DNA of 64,000 nucleotides from Eledone cirrhosa (GCA_964016885.1 OZ024743.1:193247655-193311654); one strand, 5' to 3'. Shown: positions 30,590-42,260, numbered from the stretch's first letter. Made by a program: numbers and translations. The notes: generated from the sequence alone by a model not told the origin.

Positions 30590-32400
30590 TGTTGGTGGTA
30601 AGAAATAATGTAAATATAGAAATATTATAATCAAGTAAAGTTATCAAGATCAAATGAGATACTATAACAACTGACAAATATATTTATCTTGGTCAGCTAG
30701 TAAACATGAAATACAGCCTAGGAAAGTAAAAAAGATTAATCCAAATTGAATGGTGTGTGCTTTTAGTAGATTAAATAATATAAAAAAAATGCATGATGCC
30801 TCAATGCCTGAAGTACAGAGTGTTTGATTTGCATATCATACTAGCAATGACTTAAGGAGCAGAGATATTGTCAATGACTAAAAACATGAAACTGAAGCAT
30901 AGAACAACACACAAAAGCATGAAAAGATGACCGCTAAGAATGGCTAAAGAACAAGAAAACTTGTTACTAGATAAGAGACCCAACAAAAATACAAAACATC
31001 ATAGAACATATTAAGAGAAAATGGAAGTGGGTAGACATGGCTTAAACAAATAACAAATGAACAAAACTGTTTAGAGAACAGTGACTGAGAGGGAAAGGTT
31101 CACGTAGTCAAAGACAAACATGAGATGGAGAGATGAAATTCATACATTTATGTACTGGGTACATTTTATTGACACCACCAATACCATATGACATGGTGAC
31201 CTGAGTGCTTTTTATGATGGCAGCAACACTACCATTTTACAGTATAGGCTGATTTGATTTTGTGACACCAGTATTACCACTTTACAGTGCAAGTGCATTT
31301 TATTATTGCACCTGCACTAGGTTGCTTGTGTCTTCAGCCAAGCTGGGAAGGCAATGGTAGGGAGTGAGAGGAATGAGACCTGGTGAGAATAGGCTACCTG
31401 TTGCTTGCTGAGAAAAGAAGAGGTGGCCTTAAGGGGAGTGACATCTGGCAGTATTTTTTTATGGGGTGCACTCATCTTTCCATACTGGCATGGTTGGATG
31501 AGGAGGTGGGGATTCAGGAATAAACTTGGGGGTGAGAGTGGCCTCAGCAAAAAGGTAAGAAACCAATATTATATTTAAAAGAAGTCAATGATAAATGATT
31601 TTATCTTCCCCATAATTAAATCCATGATTTACTGTATATTCTTAAATATAAGCCAGCTCCCTATTTTATGTTTGAGAAATGGACAAAAATCCAAAGCCTG
31701 TGCATCAGATGAGGCAGCTGATCAATATATAATGTTTAGATGGTGCAATAGAGAATATATTTATGAAGTTTTAATATTTTGATATTTAAAATGTTTAAGT
31801 TTCATTTAGAGTATAATTTTTGTTTCAGAATTCTATTACGTAATGATTTTTTTTATCAATTTCCGATCATTTTGAAGGCCATATTCATTCAAAACACATT
31901 ATAAATGAATTTCATGTCAAATGTGAAACTGGTGTAATATTCATCTCAAAAGCGAAAATATTTTAGAACCTCTTTTATGTTGAATTTTGAAGTTGGTGAA
32001 AATCAGCAAAATATTGACCTTAAATATAAGTCACCCTTCTATTTTACCATTGATTGAGTATTTAATAAATAGTTTCTTACCTATACACACAGACACACAC
32101 ATAAACCACAAACACATACAAGAAAGTGTAAAAAAGTTAAAGCATTGGAAAGATTGTATTACTATTAAGTATCTTACAGTGATGTTTTTTACAAACACTA
32201 GATCATCCTACTAACTTTGCTTTGTAATTTCAGATATCTTGCTAAAATATACTATATAATGAATGAAGAGTGAAGGCAGAGAAAAAAGGTTTTACTCATT
32301 AACTTCAAATTAGTAGAAACTACTTCACATACTTGACAACAAACAATTAGAGAGAAGTTAAAGGAATGGAATTAGAAACATTAAATGAAAAATTGTTTGA
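30590..32400. other. Intron 9 with SINE modules at 31140-31320
   Basis: At 31140-31320 about four diverged copies of the ~47-bp SINE module ('GTACTGGGTACATTTTATTG', 'CACCAGTATTACCACTTTAC') lie in minus orientation. The rest is AT-rich and shows no exon or repeat I can place. Confidence 0.5.
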
Positions 32401-32405
32401 CTTAC

Positions 32406-32447
32406 ATCAAATCCATCTCGCAGACTTTTGCCACTTTGTAGTAATGT
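32406..32447 (-). CDS. VPS13D: VPS13D exon 9 (residues 255-268)
   Basis: A 42-nt exon with acceptor CTTACAG|ACAT and donor GAT|GTAAGT, phase 0. It reads TLLQSGKSLRDGFD. It is supported by clean splice signals and by joining IGDLPMTEIV (exon 8) to the conserved HDYVLSP block (exon 10) in frame. Confidence 0.85.
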
Positions 32448-33365
32448 CTGTAAGTAAAACAGTAAACTTGTTTGTATTAACCAAATGCTGAAATTCATCT
32501 TCATCATAAATATTTCTACATCCCATTTTTCTTACAAGCATCAGTTGGATAGATTTCAGGTACACTATACTACAATTTATCTTATCTGTGAGGGTTAGCA
32601 TTCCAATATCTAGCTTCATCATTCATTCCTATATCTTCATCAGTCTATAACCACTGCCATAGTTATCTCCACTGTCAGCCCATCCCATTATTCCACCCAA
32701 CACTCATCACTTGATCACATCATATGTCCAGACCAGTGCAGTTCTCTCTTCTACACATATCAACCAATGCCTTTAATGACTAGTCACTCTTCCAAACCAC
32801 TTTAGGCTCACTTTTCATAGGTATAGCCAGTAAGCCAGTAAGACATGAGTATATTTGATAACTACTTACTTCAATTAAGTGGAATGGATGGCTTTTTTAA
32901 AGAAATTTAGCAGTAAAATACAAGCTTGTAATATGTAATATTTCGATCAATCACTGAGACTCCATAGCATTTGAACTTAGCATTGCAAGTTAATGAAATG
33001 TTTAATGAACACAGTATGCTTCACAGATTACTGCAGTTAACTTTAGTTCCCCATGGTATGTATTTATAACTAGGTAAATTGGGAAATATCTTTTCCAGGG
33101 GCACAGCATAGTACAAAACAGATAACAGGGTCAATCATCCAATTTTTTAATAAAAAGACAAGTATCCTATCAATGCACACAGTTGTATTTCTCAATAAAA
33201 CATAAAAATATAAAATAAAATAATAAATAAAGTATACTAAACAGAGTTATAACATTTAGGAAAAAATCTAATTCAACTTAAGATCAACAGTGAAATTATT
33301 TTTGTTAAACTATTTAATGATTAAAGAACTACTAATGAAACACCAGTTCGACAAAACCAGCTTAC

Positions 33366-33491
33366 CACAATTTCTGTCATAGGTAAATCTCCAATTAACT
33401 GTATATTGGTATCAAAATATACTGATAAATTGTTCAGTTCCATTAATTTGAACATCATTTCATTGACATTCCTGTACACAAAACATGGAAC
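33366..33491 (-). CDS. VPS13D: VPS13D exon 8 (residues 213-254)
   Basis: Acceptor TTTGTAG|GTTC and donor GTG|GTAAGC; 42 codons, phase 0. It includes FKLMELNNLSVYFDTNIQLI then GDLPMTEIV. The 'L-x-V-Y-F-D-T' strand followed by 'IGDLP' matches 'IYWDxD...LLGDLP' in VPS13D. Confidence 0.92.
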
Positions 33492-33609
33492 CTACAAAAT
33501 AAAAACAAATCATTTAGGACTTAAACTAAAACAGCTTACAACAATGAATAAAGTATGGCCTAATACAACAGCTAACAAAAGATTTGGGAGGTGAGCCAAA
33601 TTGGAAATG

Positions 33610-33960
33610 TCTTCAGGTTTTGCAGGCCAAGACTAATCATTAATTATTTCTAATTTAAGTACAAGGCCAGCAATTTGTGGGGAGAGGAAAGTCAATTAAA
33701 TCAACCCTAGTACTTGACTTGTACTTTATTTTATCAATGTGTACTTTTTATGTAATGGTTAATTTTAATCAGCAAGGCTGTGTGATTAAGAAGTTTGCTT
33801 TGCAACCATTTGGTTCCAAGACAATCCCACTGTATGGAACCTTGCACAATCGTCTACTATAGCTTCAAGTTAACCGATGCCTTGTGTAAACTGTAAAGAA
33901 GCCTGTCATACTTGTATGCATATATATATGTGAGAGTGTGTGTGTTTGTGTGCGTACCTG
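33610..33960. repeat. OK-like SINE fragment (-) and 'GGCTGTGTG' SINE (+)
   Basis: Minus 33640-33735: 'CAAGGCCAGCAATTTG', 'AGTACTTGACTTGTACTTTA'. Plus 33778-33960: 'GGCTGTGTGATTAAGAAGTT', 'TTTGCAACCATTTGGTTCC', 'AAGAAGCCTGTCATAC', ending in TATATA and GTGT repeats. Confidence 0.68.
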
Positions 33961-34204
33961 TCAGTTGTTGCATCTCTACATTGACATTGTTTAAAAAGCA
34001 AGAAGCGAGCCTTAATATCCCTCATAAACATTACATCCTATAGTTTAGCAGTTTGATAGACATCAATGATATATGCCAGACATTAAAAAGAAAATTAAAT
34101 GTGTTGGCAAATAGGAAGGGCATCTGAACAGAGAAAACTTGCCTCAAAGAATTTTCATCCATGCCAACATAGAAAAGCAGATATAAAAAAATAAAACTAT
34201 GAAA

Positions 34205-34395
34205 TAATTGTTTCTACTTTAGGCACAAGGCCGGCAATTACCCAGTGCATTACTGGTACTTTATTTTATCGACCCCGTAAGGATGAAAGGCAAAGTCAAC
34301 CTCGGCGGAATTTGAACTCAGATCGTAAAGGGACGTAACTATGCTGGAAAGCATGGCGTCCGACCCTCTACCGATACTGCCAATCCACCGCCCTT
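34205..34395 (-). mobile_element. OK-like tRNA-derived SINE
   Basis: Reverse complement of the SINE at 12436: 'GCACAAGGCCGGCAATTACC', 'TTTATCGACCCCGTAAGGAT', 'GAATTTGAACTCAGATCG', 'CCGATACTGCCAATCCACCG'. It lies within 60 bp of exon 7. Confidence 0.82.
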
Positions 34396-34454
34396 AAAAA
34401 AACTATGAAATAATGTTTCTTCTAAATGTAGTATAACTAAAATTGATACCTCAC

Positions 34455-34523
34455 TTTGGCATCTCTGGCTAACCTAAAGTTATCAGCTTCTATGGAACAT
34501 CCATATAAAAATGGATCTTCTCT
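34455..34523 (-). CDS. VPS13D: VPS13D exon 7 (5' boundary uncertain; residues 190-212)
   Basis: The donor is GCCAAA|GTGAGG. The frame REDPFLYGCSIEADNFRLAR then DAK is fixed by exon 8. The best-looking acceptor, CTCCAG|TAATG (first exon base 34536), gives one base too many for a phase-0 entry. Position 34523, after an AG inside a GA run, keeps frame with exon 6 but is a weak acceptor. A one-base error in the exon 6 donor GGG, a microexon or a real frameshift are alternatives. Confidence 0.65.
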
Positions 34524-34919
34524 CTCTCTTTCATTACTGGAGGGGAGAAAAAACAACAATCTCTTTCTTACATTAGTAAAAGGATACAAATAATAAGTGG
34601 GGTTATAGTTGATTGAATTAAGCAGAGATGATTGATTGGCATACTGGATGGGTGATATTGGTGAAATACTTAATATAACAATTGATCCAGTTCACTGACA
34701 TTTAATCAATGACCTAGCTCTAAGGAGAAATTATTTTAATGACACTACAGTCATGAACATATAATGAGAATAGTTAAAAGAACTGAGTTATAGAATAAAT
34801 AAATACTTATAATATAATGGTAGATAATATCCAGGATAAAATAAGTTAAATAAAATAAGAAAGCTAACACAAAAAAAAAGACTTGTTAATGGCTTGAGAG
34901 AAACCATTACATAAATAAT

Positions 34920-35025
34920 AATCATGACAAAAAGCACCCAGTACACACTGTAAATATGGTTGGCGTTAGAATGGGACAACCCGTCTAACCCATGCTAACG
35001 TAGAAAGTAGACATTAAATGATGAT
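34920..35025 (+). repeat. SINE, short
   Basis: 'AAAAAGCACCCAGTACACAC', 'TGGTTGGCGTTAGAATGG', 'GTCTAACCCATGCTAACG' and an 'AAATGATGATGAAG' tail; the middle of the body is missing. Confidence 0.75.
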
Positions 35026-35689
35026 GAAGTCTAATTAATGCAAACAACAAAAATGCAAGCTTTTTTTATTAAGTCTACCAGTATAAAACAAAATTAAAGG
35101 GCTTGAAACTTGATTTTGTATTCTCTATCAAAAAGAAGTGAGATGTTTTTAAGCAATGCCATATAAAATTAAGCTGACACTTCTTGCACTAAAGTAAATA
35201 TGAAAAGAAGTTTATTTGTTTGTTTTTTTGTATATTTTTTCTACTAATGTCAGCAACCTACACTTCATGCTATCTTGCCAGGTTTAAACATGTTTGAATT
35301 AATTCAAGAAATATAGATTGCAACCATATAAATGGATACTCCCTATATATGACTTAGCAATGGGATAGAAGACAAATCTAAAAATAAGAAAAGTTTCTCA
35401 ATGATCAATGAACCCAGTGCATTGATGGACAGGATAGAAATTTGCAATTCTAGACTAAGAGACAGGAATAAGTAAATGAGAGTAGTCCAATTAATGTTCA
35501 GTTTAATGCAACTTAGTTTTTGCTTAGCCTTAAGTCAACCATTGAGTAGACCCATGACCAACTTTTTAGGAATATCTAAGATTATATTGTATAATATATC
35601 CTTCTCTTTGATTTGAAGAAAATTTAGCCAACCATGATCGAGCAGGCATATGGCTATAACTGTCATGTCTTTTAAGGGTTATTTAGGAT

Positions 35690-35845
35690 TACCTTAGATG
35701 CAGGTATCGATAAGTGGTTAAGAAGTTTGCATCATAATCCTGTAATTCTGGGTTTGATTCTGCTGCAGGGTAACTTGGATAAGTGACTTTTCTATGGCCT
35801 CAAGATAACCAATACCTTGTGAATGGAATTTATTTACTGTGTAGA
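35690..35845 (+). repeat. 'GGCTGTGTG'-type SINE
   Basis: 'AAGTGGTTAAGAAGTTTGCA', 'TTCTGGGTTTGATTCTGC' (B-box-like) and 'GGCCTCAAGATAACC' identify it. Confidence 0.65.
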
Positions 35846-35969
35846 AGCACACCAAATAAGACTGGGTTTAATTACTCCTGTAGAACAGATAAAACTCTTG
35901 AGGAAGTCAATAACAAACTACCTCCAGAATGTGCCAAAAAGGGATGTTTCACAAGGTTACAAAAAGTAA

Positions 35970-36008
35970 AATTATGATTACATTATCTAAGATAATGTAA
36001 TCATAATT
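35970..36008. repeat. Perfect 18-bp palindromic hairpin
   Basis: AATTATGATTACATTATC at 35970-35987 pairs exactly with 35991-36008 around a 3-nt loop. Confidence 0.9.
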
Positions 36009-36343
36009 CAAGATTGTCGAATATCATTTTAGGGAAATTTGTTGACTACTTTTAGTAGGATAAATAACCACATAAAGACTCACTTATGGAAAGGTTTATT
36101 CATGATTGAGGAGAAAACTCGATCAAGGCAGGATTTGAAGAGATAAGGAAGAATTATGTAAAGTGGTGGGATGAACAGAGATTGGTGCCTCTTTTGACTT
36201 TTAGTGAAGATGATAAACAATCAAGAGACAGAGTGATGGTAGCTGAGTAGTGGGCAGCTGGTCATAATAGTGTTAGTGAGTTGGAGTTTGACAATTGGTA
36301 AAGGTGTAGAAAGAGATTAATATTGATATTATATAAAACTTAC

Positions 36344-36460
36344 CCAGTTTTCATCAGTGCTCTGTGCTATTAAACTGTCTAAATCAATTCCAACAGCAAA
36401 TGGGTGAGAAGGATTTAAGTCATTGTCTTCATATCTTATGTGGACATCATTAACATGGAG
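36344..36460 (-). CDS. VPS13D: VPS13D exon 6 (residues 151-189)
   Basis: Acceptor TTTCAG|CTCC and donor TGG|GTAAGT; 39 codons, phase 0. It reads LHVNDVHIRYEDNDLNPSHP then FAVGIDLDSLIAQSTDENW. The V-H-I-R-Y-E-D and N-P-S-H-P-F-A-x-G-I blocks are hallmark VPS13 motifs. The only usable donor gives phase 0, which does not match the best acceptor of exon 7. Confidence 0.92.
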
Positions 36461-36544
36461 CTGAAATTTTAATATTTGAGAGGGGAATATCAATTTCAAC
36501 AATAGGAAATAGTTAATACAAAACAAATATTTAATAAAAAATTC

Positions 36545-37240
36545 TAACTTAGTGTTACATGGTTGTGATTGTGTGATTAACAAGTTCACTTCATAACCAT
36601 GTTGTCTAGGGTTCTATCCCATTGCTTGGCACCGTGGATAAGTTTCTTTTACTATAGCCTCAGGCCAACCAATGCCTTATGAGTAAATTTGGCACACACA
36701 TATATAACTATGGAATGAAATCGAAGACATAATCTATCTATAATATTATTGTGTAAAGAGCATGACAGCCTCTCTAGTGTTGGTGATCTACATGATAAAT
36801 GCACCAAGAACACTCTTTAAAGTGGTTGGCAATAGGAAAGGCATTCAGCTGTAGAAAACCTACCAAACAAAGAGTTAGGGGAATCTTCAGCTGCATTGAA
36901 GACATGGCGCCCTTCCAAGTGATGGTGCCATGATAAAATGCATTCGGTGCATTCTGTAGAGCCGGAATGTATGTAAACAATAAGTGACCCAGCCCTGCCT
37001 CATACGGTAGATAGATCAGTAGCTCTAATTAAATACTAACTTTGTTTCTGATGACTATCGAACCCGTGACAGGAGGGAAAATGGACATTAAATAATGGTG
37101 ATGACTGCATGCACACATATATGGAACTTTTTGAAGCAATGTTTTACAGCCTGATACCCTTCCTAACACCAACCCTTTTTGCTGCATATTACAACATACA
37201 CGGATATGTTATACCTATTCTAAACACACATACACATATA
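36545..37240. repeat. SINE cluster of three remnants
   Basis: 36545-36705 (+): 'GATTGTGTGATTAACAAG', 'GGTTCTATCCCATTGCTTGG'. 36770-37105 (+): 'GGTTGGCAATAGGAAAGGCA', 'GTGACAGGAGGGAAAATGG' and a worn triplet tail. 37120-37240: 'TTTTTGAAGCAATGTTTTAC', 'CCTTCCTAACACCAACCC', similar to 757-915. Confidence 0.62.
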
Positions 37241-37309
37241 TAAACATGCTTAATAATGTGTCTTTTCTATCTGCAGAACATACTGACAATGCTAAGTTTT
37301 ATAAAATGG

Positions 37310-37480
37310 CCATGTGGTGAGGAAATTTTCATCATAACCATGTGATTCTGGTAGTACTGCATAGTTCCTTCAGCAAATATCTTCTACAATAGCCACAAAT
37401 CAACCTAAGCTTTGTGAGTTATATTTAGTATACAGAAACTGTATGGAAGCCAGCCAAATGTGTGTGTGTGTTTAGGATGA
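37310..37480 (+). repeat. 'GGCTGTGTG'-type SINE, worn
   Basis: 'TCATCATAACCATGTGATTC', 'CAAATATCTTCTACAATAGC', 'CTAAGCTTTGTGAG' and 'GGAAGCCAGCC' follow the order seen in the related SINEs. Confidence 0.6.
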
Positions 37481-37715
37481 CAGAATTGGTGCATCAAACA
37501 AAAAAATATTGTAGTATTTAGGTATGTCCTAGTTACATGCCTTAGCACCAGGCCAACTTTGTTTTTTGTCCTCCTCAAAGGTCAATGTAATAAGTACAAG
37601 AAAATGTGTTGTAACTGATATAATCAACTAAAAAAAAAAAAAAATAGACCAATCCCCTAGTATGGTTACAGTACAAAGACTTAAAAGAATATATATTAAG
37701 CACTTTAATTTCATA

Positions 37716-38262
37716 ATCATCATCTTCGTTTAACGTCCATCTTCCACGCTAGCATGGGTTAGACGGGAGTTGTCCCACTTGAGGCAAGGTTGGTCGGATG
37801 ACCATGTCTCGCTAATATAGGACTATCTGGCAGGTTTTCTATGGCTGGATGCCCTTCCTAACACCAACCACATTTACAGTGTGGAACTGGGAACTTTTTA
37901 TCGTGTTACCTACACGGCCACATTACAGCGTGGACTGTGTGTTTTTTTTGTCGTGACACCTACACGATCTTGATCTCATTATCTCATTTATTTGGACTGA
38001 ATGTTGAGGTACCAACTTTACAGAGAGAGGGTGGTGTTGGTGGGAGGATAGAGTAGGGGTAGTGGATTGGGGTGTATATTTGGTTGAGAGGTGCCTACTG
38101 ACTGTAGGTTTTGCTTTGTACATAGGCAAGACGGGTCATCTGTATTACTGCATGGCGCCAAAGATCTTGATCCAGTGATATTGTCTCAGAGAGGTGCAAG
38201 TGTGTAAGGTCGGAATTTATCAAATCGTTCCAAGTTTTTCTGGGTCTACCTACATTAATTCT
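37716..38262 (-). mobile_element. RTE/BovB-like LINE, 3' end (subfamily B)
   Basis: It begins with an ATC run and 'CGTTTAACGTCCATC', followed by a 3' UTR of about 400 bp and codons for the RT C-terminus up to 'TTTTTCTGGGTCTACC'. The UTR matches 40690-41043, which faces the other way, including 'GGATAGAGTAGGGGTAGTGG'. Both lie in the exon 5/6 intron. Confidence 0.85.
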
Positions 38263-38264
38263 AA

Positions 38265-39070
38265 AACTTAAATCATTAATTCTAAAACTTAAAACAACGA
38301 TGTCTTATTTTATACATCAAAAGTATCTATCACTCATAAATTAAACTGCAAAAGAAAAAAATAACCCAGAAAAATATCACTCCTAACTAATATTTTTTCT
38401 CAGGGCACAGCTGAGACATACTGCTTAGACTGGGGAGTAGAGTTGGTGCTTCCCCACCACCTTTCCCTTACTCTTGCCATTTAATTTTTCTCTTTTCTCT
38501 TTTTGTATTATTTCATGTATTTTCTGAAGAAGACTGGTAATATTATAACCAATAAAAATTATCCAAGGTGTGATTATTGCTATTTAAATAAAAAAAAAAT
38601 GTTAATGGACAATATATTTAGAAATGGACAAAGAAAGGGATGGATAGATTCACATTACTATCTGTTGTATATAGAAAATTCACAGCATGCTCAACATTAT
38701 AGTGAATACATAGAAATCTTTAACTGAGGTTACACAAGGATAACAAATCCAAATTTCTTTAATGGGAAACTATTCAATTTTATAATTAAAATTATTCATT
38801 TTGGGTGTGGTTCATTTGCAAACCATTTTGAAGCCAGTCTGTTAATTGCAAGGAATTCATTAAAAAATTTACATCTAAGCAGATTAATAATTCTCCCAGA
38901 CACCACCACCACAAGTAGCATCTACTTCATTCCAACAGTATAGTCTGCCATAGGAATCCCAACCTATTCTCATCACATCACAGATAATCTGAAGTATGAG
39001 TATGACATGAGTAGGATGTTTTCAGAACATCTATTCTGAGAGGCAGAACTCATCTGTTGGTAGGCATAGA
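38265..39070. other. Intron sequence, nothing recognised
   Basis: AT-rich; a short direct repeat 'ATTAATTCTAAAACTTAAA' occurs twice at 38256-38292. No exon signal. Confidence 0.5.
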
Positions 39071-39104
39071 GACTAATGGAGGAAAGTAGCTTATTGCAAG
39101 TTGT

Positions 39105-39255
39105 AGATGTTTACTACCATTTGTCGCTGGAAAGTGGTCAATTCAGTCACAACAGGACAAAAATATTCAATCATCATCATATCACCAACACAGCAATAGC
39201 TAACATCAAAATTTGTTTTCCCTTTTCTTTTTTCTTCTACTTCAACTTTCATAAA
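39105..39255. repeat. Inverted-repeat partner of 41783-41930
   Basis: 'TTTGTCGCTGGAAAGTGGTC', 'AATTCAGTCACAACAGGAC' and 'CTAACATCAAAATTTG' recur as reverse complement at 41930-41783. Family unknown. Confidence 0.75.
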
Positions 39256-39714
39256 TAACTCTTCCATAACATCCAGGCAACCTTTTACATAGGTCACCAC
39301 ATCCATTCTCATAGAAACATCAAATATATTTGGAATTAGTCCAAGGGAAAGTTAAAATAGTATTTCACCAGCACTAGATTTCTCACCACCACTGCCTCCA
39401 CCTAAAGAATAACTGCAGAGATTATGAAGATAAGCTGCTAAAACTCTCGGCATACACTCCACTCACACAATTTTCCAGTCAAAGAAGGCTTAGAAAGGCT
39501 ATGGGCACTGCTTCTCTTCAGCCTAACAACAATAACAATAAAAAACATTCAAATAGCAAGTAGAAATAAAATCCTCTTCAAATAATGATTTTTGGAAGAA
39601 ACTTTAAGAGTTTCTTTTATAAGAACTAGTAAAAACCCATCGCTATATTGCTGGTAAAATACACACAAACAACCAGAAAAATAACTGTGTATGATTATAT
39701 ATATATACACATGT

Positions 39715-40180
39715 AAGTGTGACGGACAAATTTCATGGTCTTTTTTTAAAGTCTGTGTTGCTCCCTCACTGCATTTATCTCTCAAGCTGGTGTTGAGAAT
39801 GTGTGTGAAAGATAGATAGGCATTGAAATATATCAATTTGTTATGACGGCACCATATTGTTGAATTACACTTTAAACAATCTATCTATCCTTCACAGATT
39901 CTTACTTTGTCTCACTGTATTTCTCTCTCAGCAGCAACAACTTCCCCAAGGAGGGAAAGGTGTGTGTGTGTGTGTGTGAAAAGTTGTTGATGAGAGAGAG
40001 AGTGCATGAAAGATAAATAGAGAGGTGGAAACTAAAGTGTTGACAGACTTACACTTAAGTTTTTTTTAAAATCTGTCATCATTACTTTCATTCTGCTACT
40101 GGCATAAACAATCCACCTCTTTCATACACACACTCTCTCACTATATTTCTCTCTCAACAATAACAACTTTTCACTCATTC
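39715..40180. repeat. Low-complexity CT/GT-rich repeats
   Basis: 'CTGTATTTCTCTCTCAGCAG' at 39915 and 'CTATATTTCTCTCTCAACAA' at 40141 mark diverged direct repeats, with a (TG)n stretch at 39960-39980. Confidence 0.5.
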
Positions 40181-40237
40181 CCTTCTTCCCCCCTCTATAT
40201 AGTGATGCACAGACTGATGGAGATCAGCTTGTCTTTT

Positions 40238-41043
40238 ATAATATAGCAATGCTACATGGCAGTGAGACATGGGCATTACGTGCAGACTGGAAAGCAACGA
40301 AGCATGCATGCTCCATTGGATGCGTAATAGTAATATACGTGAACGGCAAAGCATAAATGAACTAAGTGAGAAATTAGGAATAAGAGGGATCAAATGCTGT
40401 TTACTTGAGAGAAGACTACGTTGGTATGGCCACGTGATGCGCATGAAAGACGACAGCTGTATAAAAAAGTGCAGGACGATCAAAATTGATGGTAGTTACG
40501 GAGTAGGTAGACCCCAAAAAACCTGGGACGATCTGATAAATTCCGACCTTACACACTTACATCTCTCTAAGACAATGTCTCTGGACTGAGACCTTTGGCG
40601 CTACGCAGTAATACAGAAGACCCGCCTTGCCTATGTACAAAGCGAAACCTACAGGCAGTAGGCACCTCTTAACCAAATATACACCCCAATCCACTACCCC
40701 TACTCTATCCTCCCACTCCCACCAACCTCTCTCTGTAAAGTTGGTACCACAACATCCAGTCCAAATAAATGAGATAAATGAGATCGAGATCGTGTAGGTG
40801 TCATAAGAAAAACACACAGTCCATGCTGTAATGTGGCCGTGTAGGTAACACAGTAAAAAGTTCCCAGTTCCACACTGTAAATGTGGTTGGTGTTAGGAAG
40901 GGCATCCAGCCGTAGAAAACCTGCCAGATAGTCCTATATGAGCGAGACACGGTCACCCGACCAACCTTGCCTCAAGTGGGACAACTCCCGTCTAACCCAT
41001 GCTAGCGTGGAAAATGGACGTTAAACGAAGATGATGATGATGA
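40238..41043 (+). mobile_element. RTE/BovB-like LINE, 3' end (subfamily B)
   Basis: Coding end 40245-40660: MLHGSETWAL, a small deletion, ESNEACMLHWMRNSNIRERQ, RWYGHVMRMKDDSC, GVGRPQKTWDDLIN, then TGA in place of the Arg codon in the LDRDLWRY motif. The 3' UTR runs to the 'GATGATGATGATG' tail at 41028-41043. It is the inverted partner of 37716-38262. Confidence 0.87.
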
Positions 41044-41246
41044 CAACAAAACAGAGAAACTGAATTTCTTTTTTCGTTTATTACTGCTGTTTCAATGAGA
41101 ATTAAAAACAGTTGCTTGGATTTAGAGGAAGAGTTACTTATAAACATTTGGGAAGAATCCAGAGATAAGTTCACAAATTGCAATCCCCCACTTTCTCAAC
41201 CAGATTTGATAACATTCAAAACTTATTGAACATTGATAACGCAAAG

Positions 41247-41273
41247 AAAAAAAAAAAAAAAAAAAAAAAACTA
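41247..41273 (+). repeat. Poly(A) run
   Basis: About 26 A residues interrupted by none; it abuts the LINE zinc-knuckle fragment on its left. Confidence 0.9.
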
Positions 41274-41516
41274 TGCTGGCTTCAAATTGGACATATACCT
41301 TTGAACTACATTCTATCAAGAATGGGTCGTAGAGATTCATCACTATGTTCTTGTGGTGACTCTCCAGAAACTCTTTGGCACTATTTGTTCCAATGTAAAA
41401 ACTATCAGTCCGAGAGAGAGGCCATGCTGAAACCAATCTTTAAAAAACTACCTAGATTGGAAGTTCAGTATGTGATTAAATGTCTACCAAATATAAACAA
41501 AATCTTTGAGTAAATG
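41274..41516 (+). pseudogene. LINE C-terminal zinc-knuckle fragment
   Basis: The frame reads CWLQIGHIPLNYILSRMGRR, then CSCGDSPETLWHYLFQCKNY and QSEREAMLKP, and stops at 41514. The C-x-C-G-x3-E-T-x2-H-x4-C pattern is the C-terminal zinc knuckle after RNase H in I/Jockey/R1-type LINEs. Upstream codons 41100-41230 (LDLEEELLINIWEESRDKF) may be part of the same ORF, out of frame. A 3' tail of 'AAATAAATAATA' lies at 41769. Confidence 0.68.
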
Positions 41517-41782
41517 GAAGTTAACAGAAACTTCTAGCTGTTTGACAGCTTCCCTTGTTTCCTATTTTCCTTTTCTTAGGCATAATCTACCTCCCATTGG
41601 CCTTCAATATGTGACATTTTAATTTTAATTTTATTTTTTTCCCTTTTATAATTATTTTTTTTATTACTTGTCTCACTAGCTCTTTTTGATTACCAACTGT
41701 AAGGAGTACTCGATACTTTTCCTAGTCTGTCATGGCTTACTAGCTCTATATGGACATTTAAATTGATTAAATAAATAATAAC

Positions 41783-41930
41783 AGTTGAAGTAGAAGGAAA
41801 GAGATAATGGAAAGCAAATTTTGATGTTAGTAATTACTGTGGTGGTGATGAGATGATGACGACAATTGAACATTTTTGTCCTGTGGCTGAATTGACTACT
41901 TTCCAGAGACAAATGATAGTAATTATCTAC
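41783..41930. repeat. Inverted-repeat partner of 39105-39255
   Basis: Reverse-complement match to 39105-39255, e.g. 'GCAAATTTTGATGTTAG' and 'GAATTGACTACTTTCCAG'. Confidence 0.75.
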
Positions 41931-42059
41931 ACCCTTGACCTTTTTTAAGGGCCTCTAAGACAATGGGAGAGAAGGAGGAAGAAAGTTTCAAATCAAAGAC
42001 CTGACCTGAATACATGCAACAGAGTAGATTCTGCTAAAGGCACCTTAGAATAAGATGAT

Positions 42060-42260
42060 AGAATTAAACCAGGTAATGGCTCAAATTTAACACCTGAGTC
42101 GGCTACAGCAAGATTTGAAATCAGAATGCAAAGAGCTGAAACAAACACTCTAATTCCAGTAGTCCACCTCCCTTGACTGGTACCTTATTTATCAATCCCA
42201 GAAAGTTGACCATGGCAGGATTTGAATGTGAGGAGACAAGACAAATACCTCATGGCATTT
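42060..42260 (-). repeat. OK-like SINE, worn
   Basis: 'GACTGGTACCTTATTTATCA', 'AAAGTTGACCATGGCAGGAT' and 'TTTGAATGTGAGG' follow the minus-strand OK-like order. Confidence 0.6.

Noticed and set aside
40269..40589. Independent 106-codon gene
   Set aside because: It is the C-terminal piece of the RTE/BovB-like LINE (RWYGHVMRMK and GRPQKTW motifs) with a 3' UTR and tail following.
41247..41273. Processed pseudogene tail (poly-A)
   Set aside because: The poly(A) lies upstream of the coding-like fragment, not after it, so it is not a retrocopy tail of that fragment.
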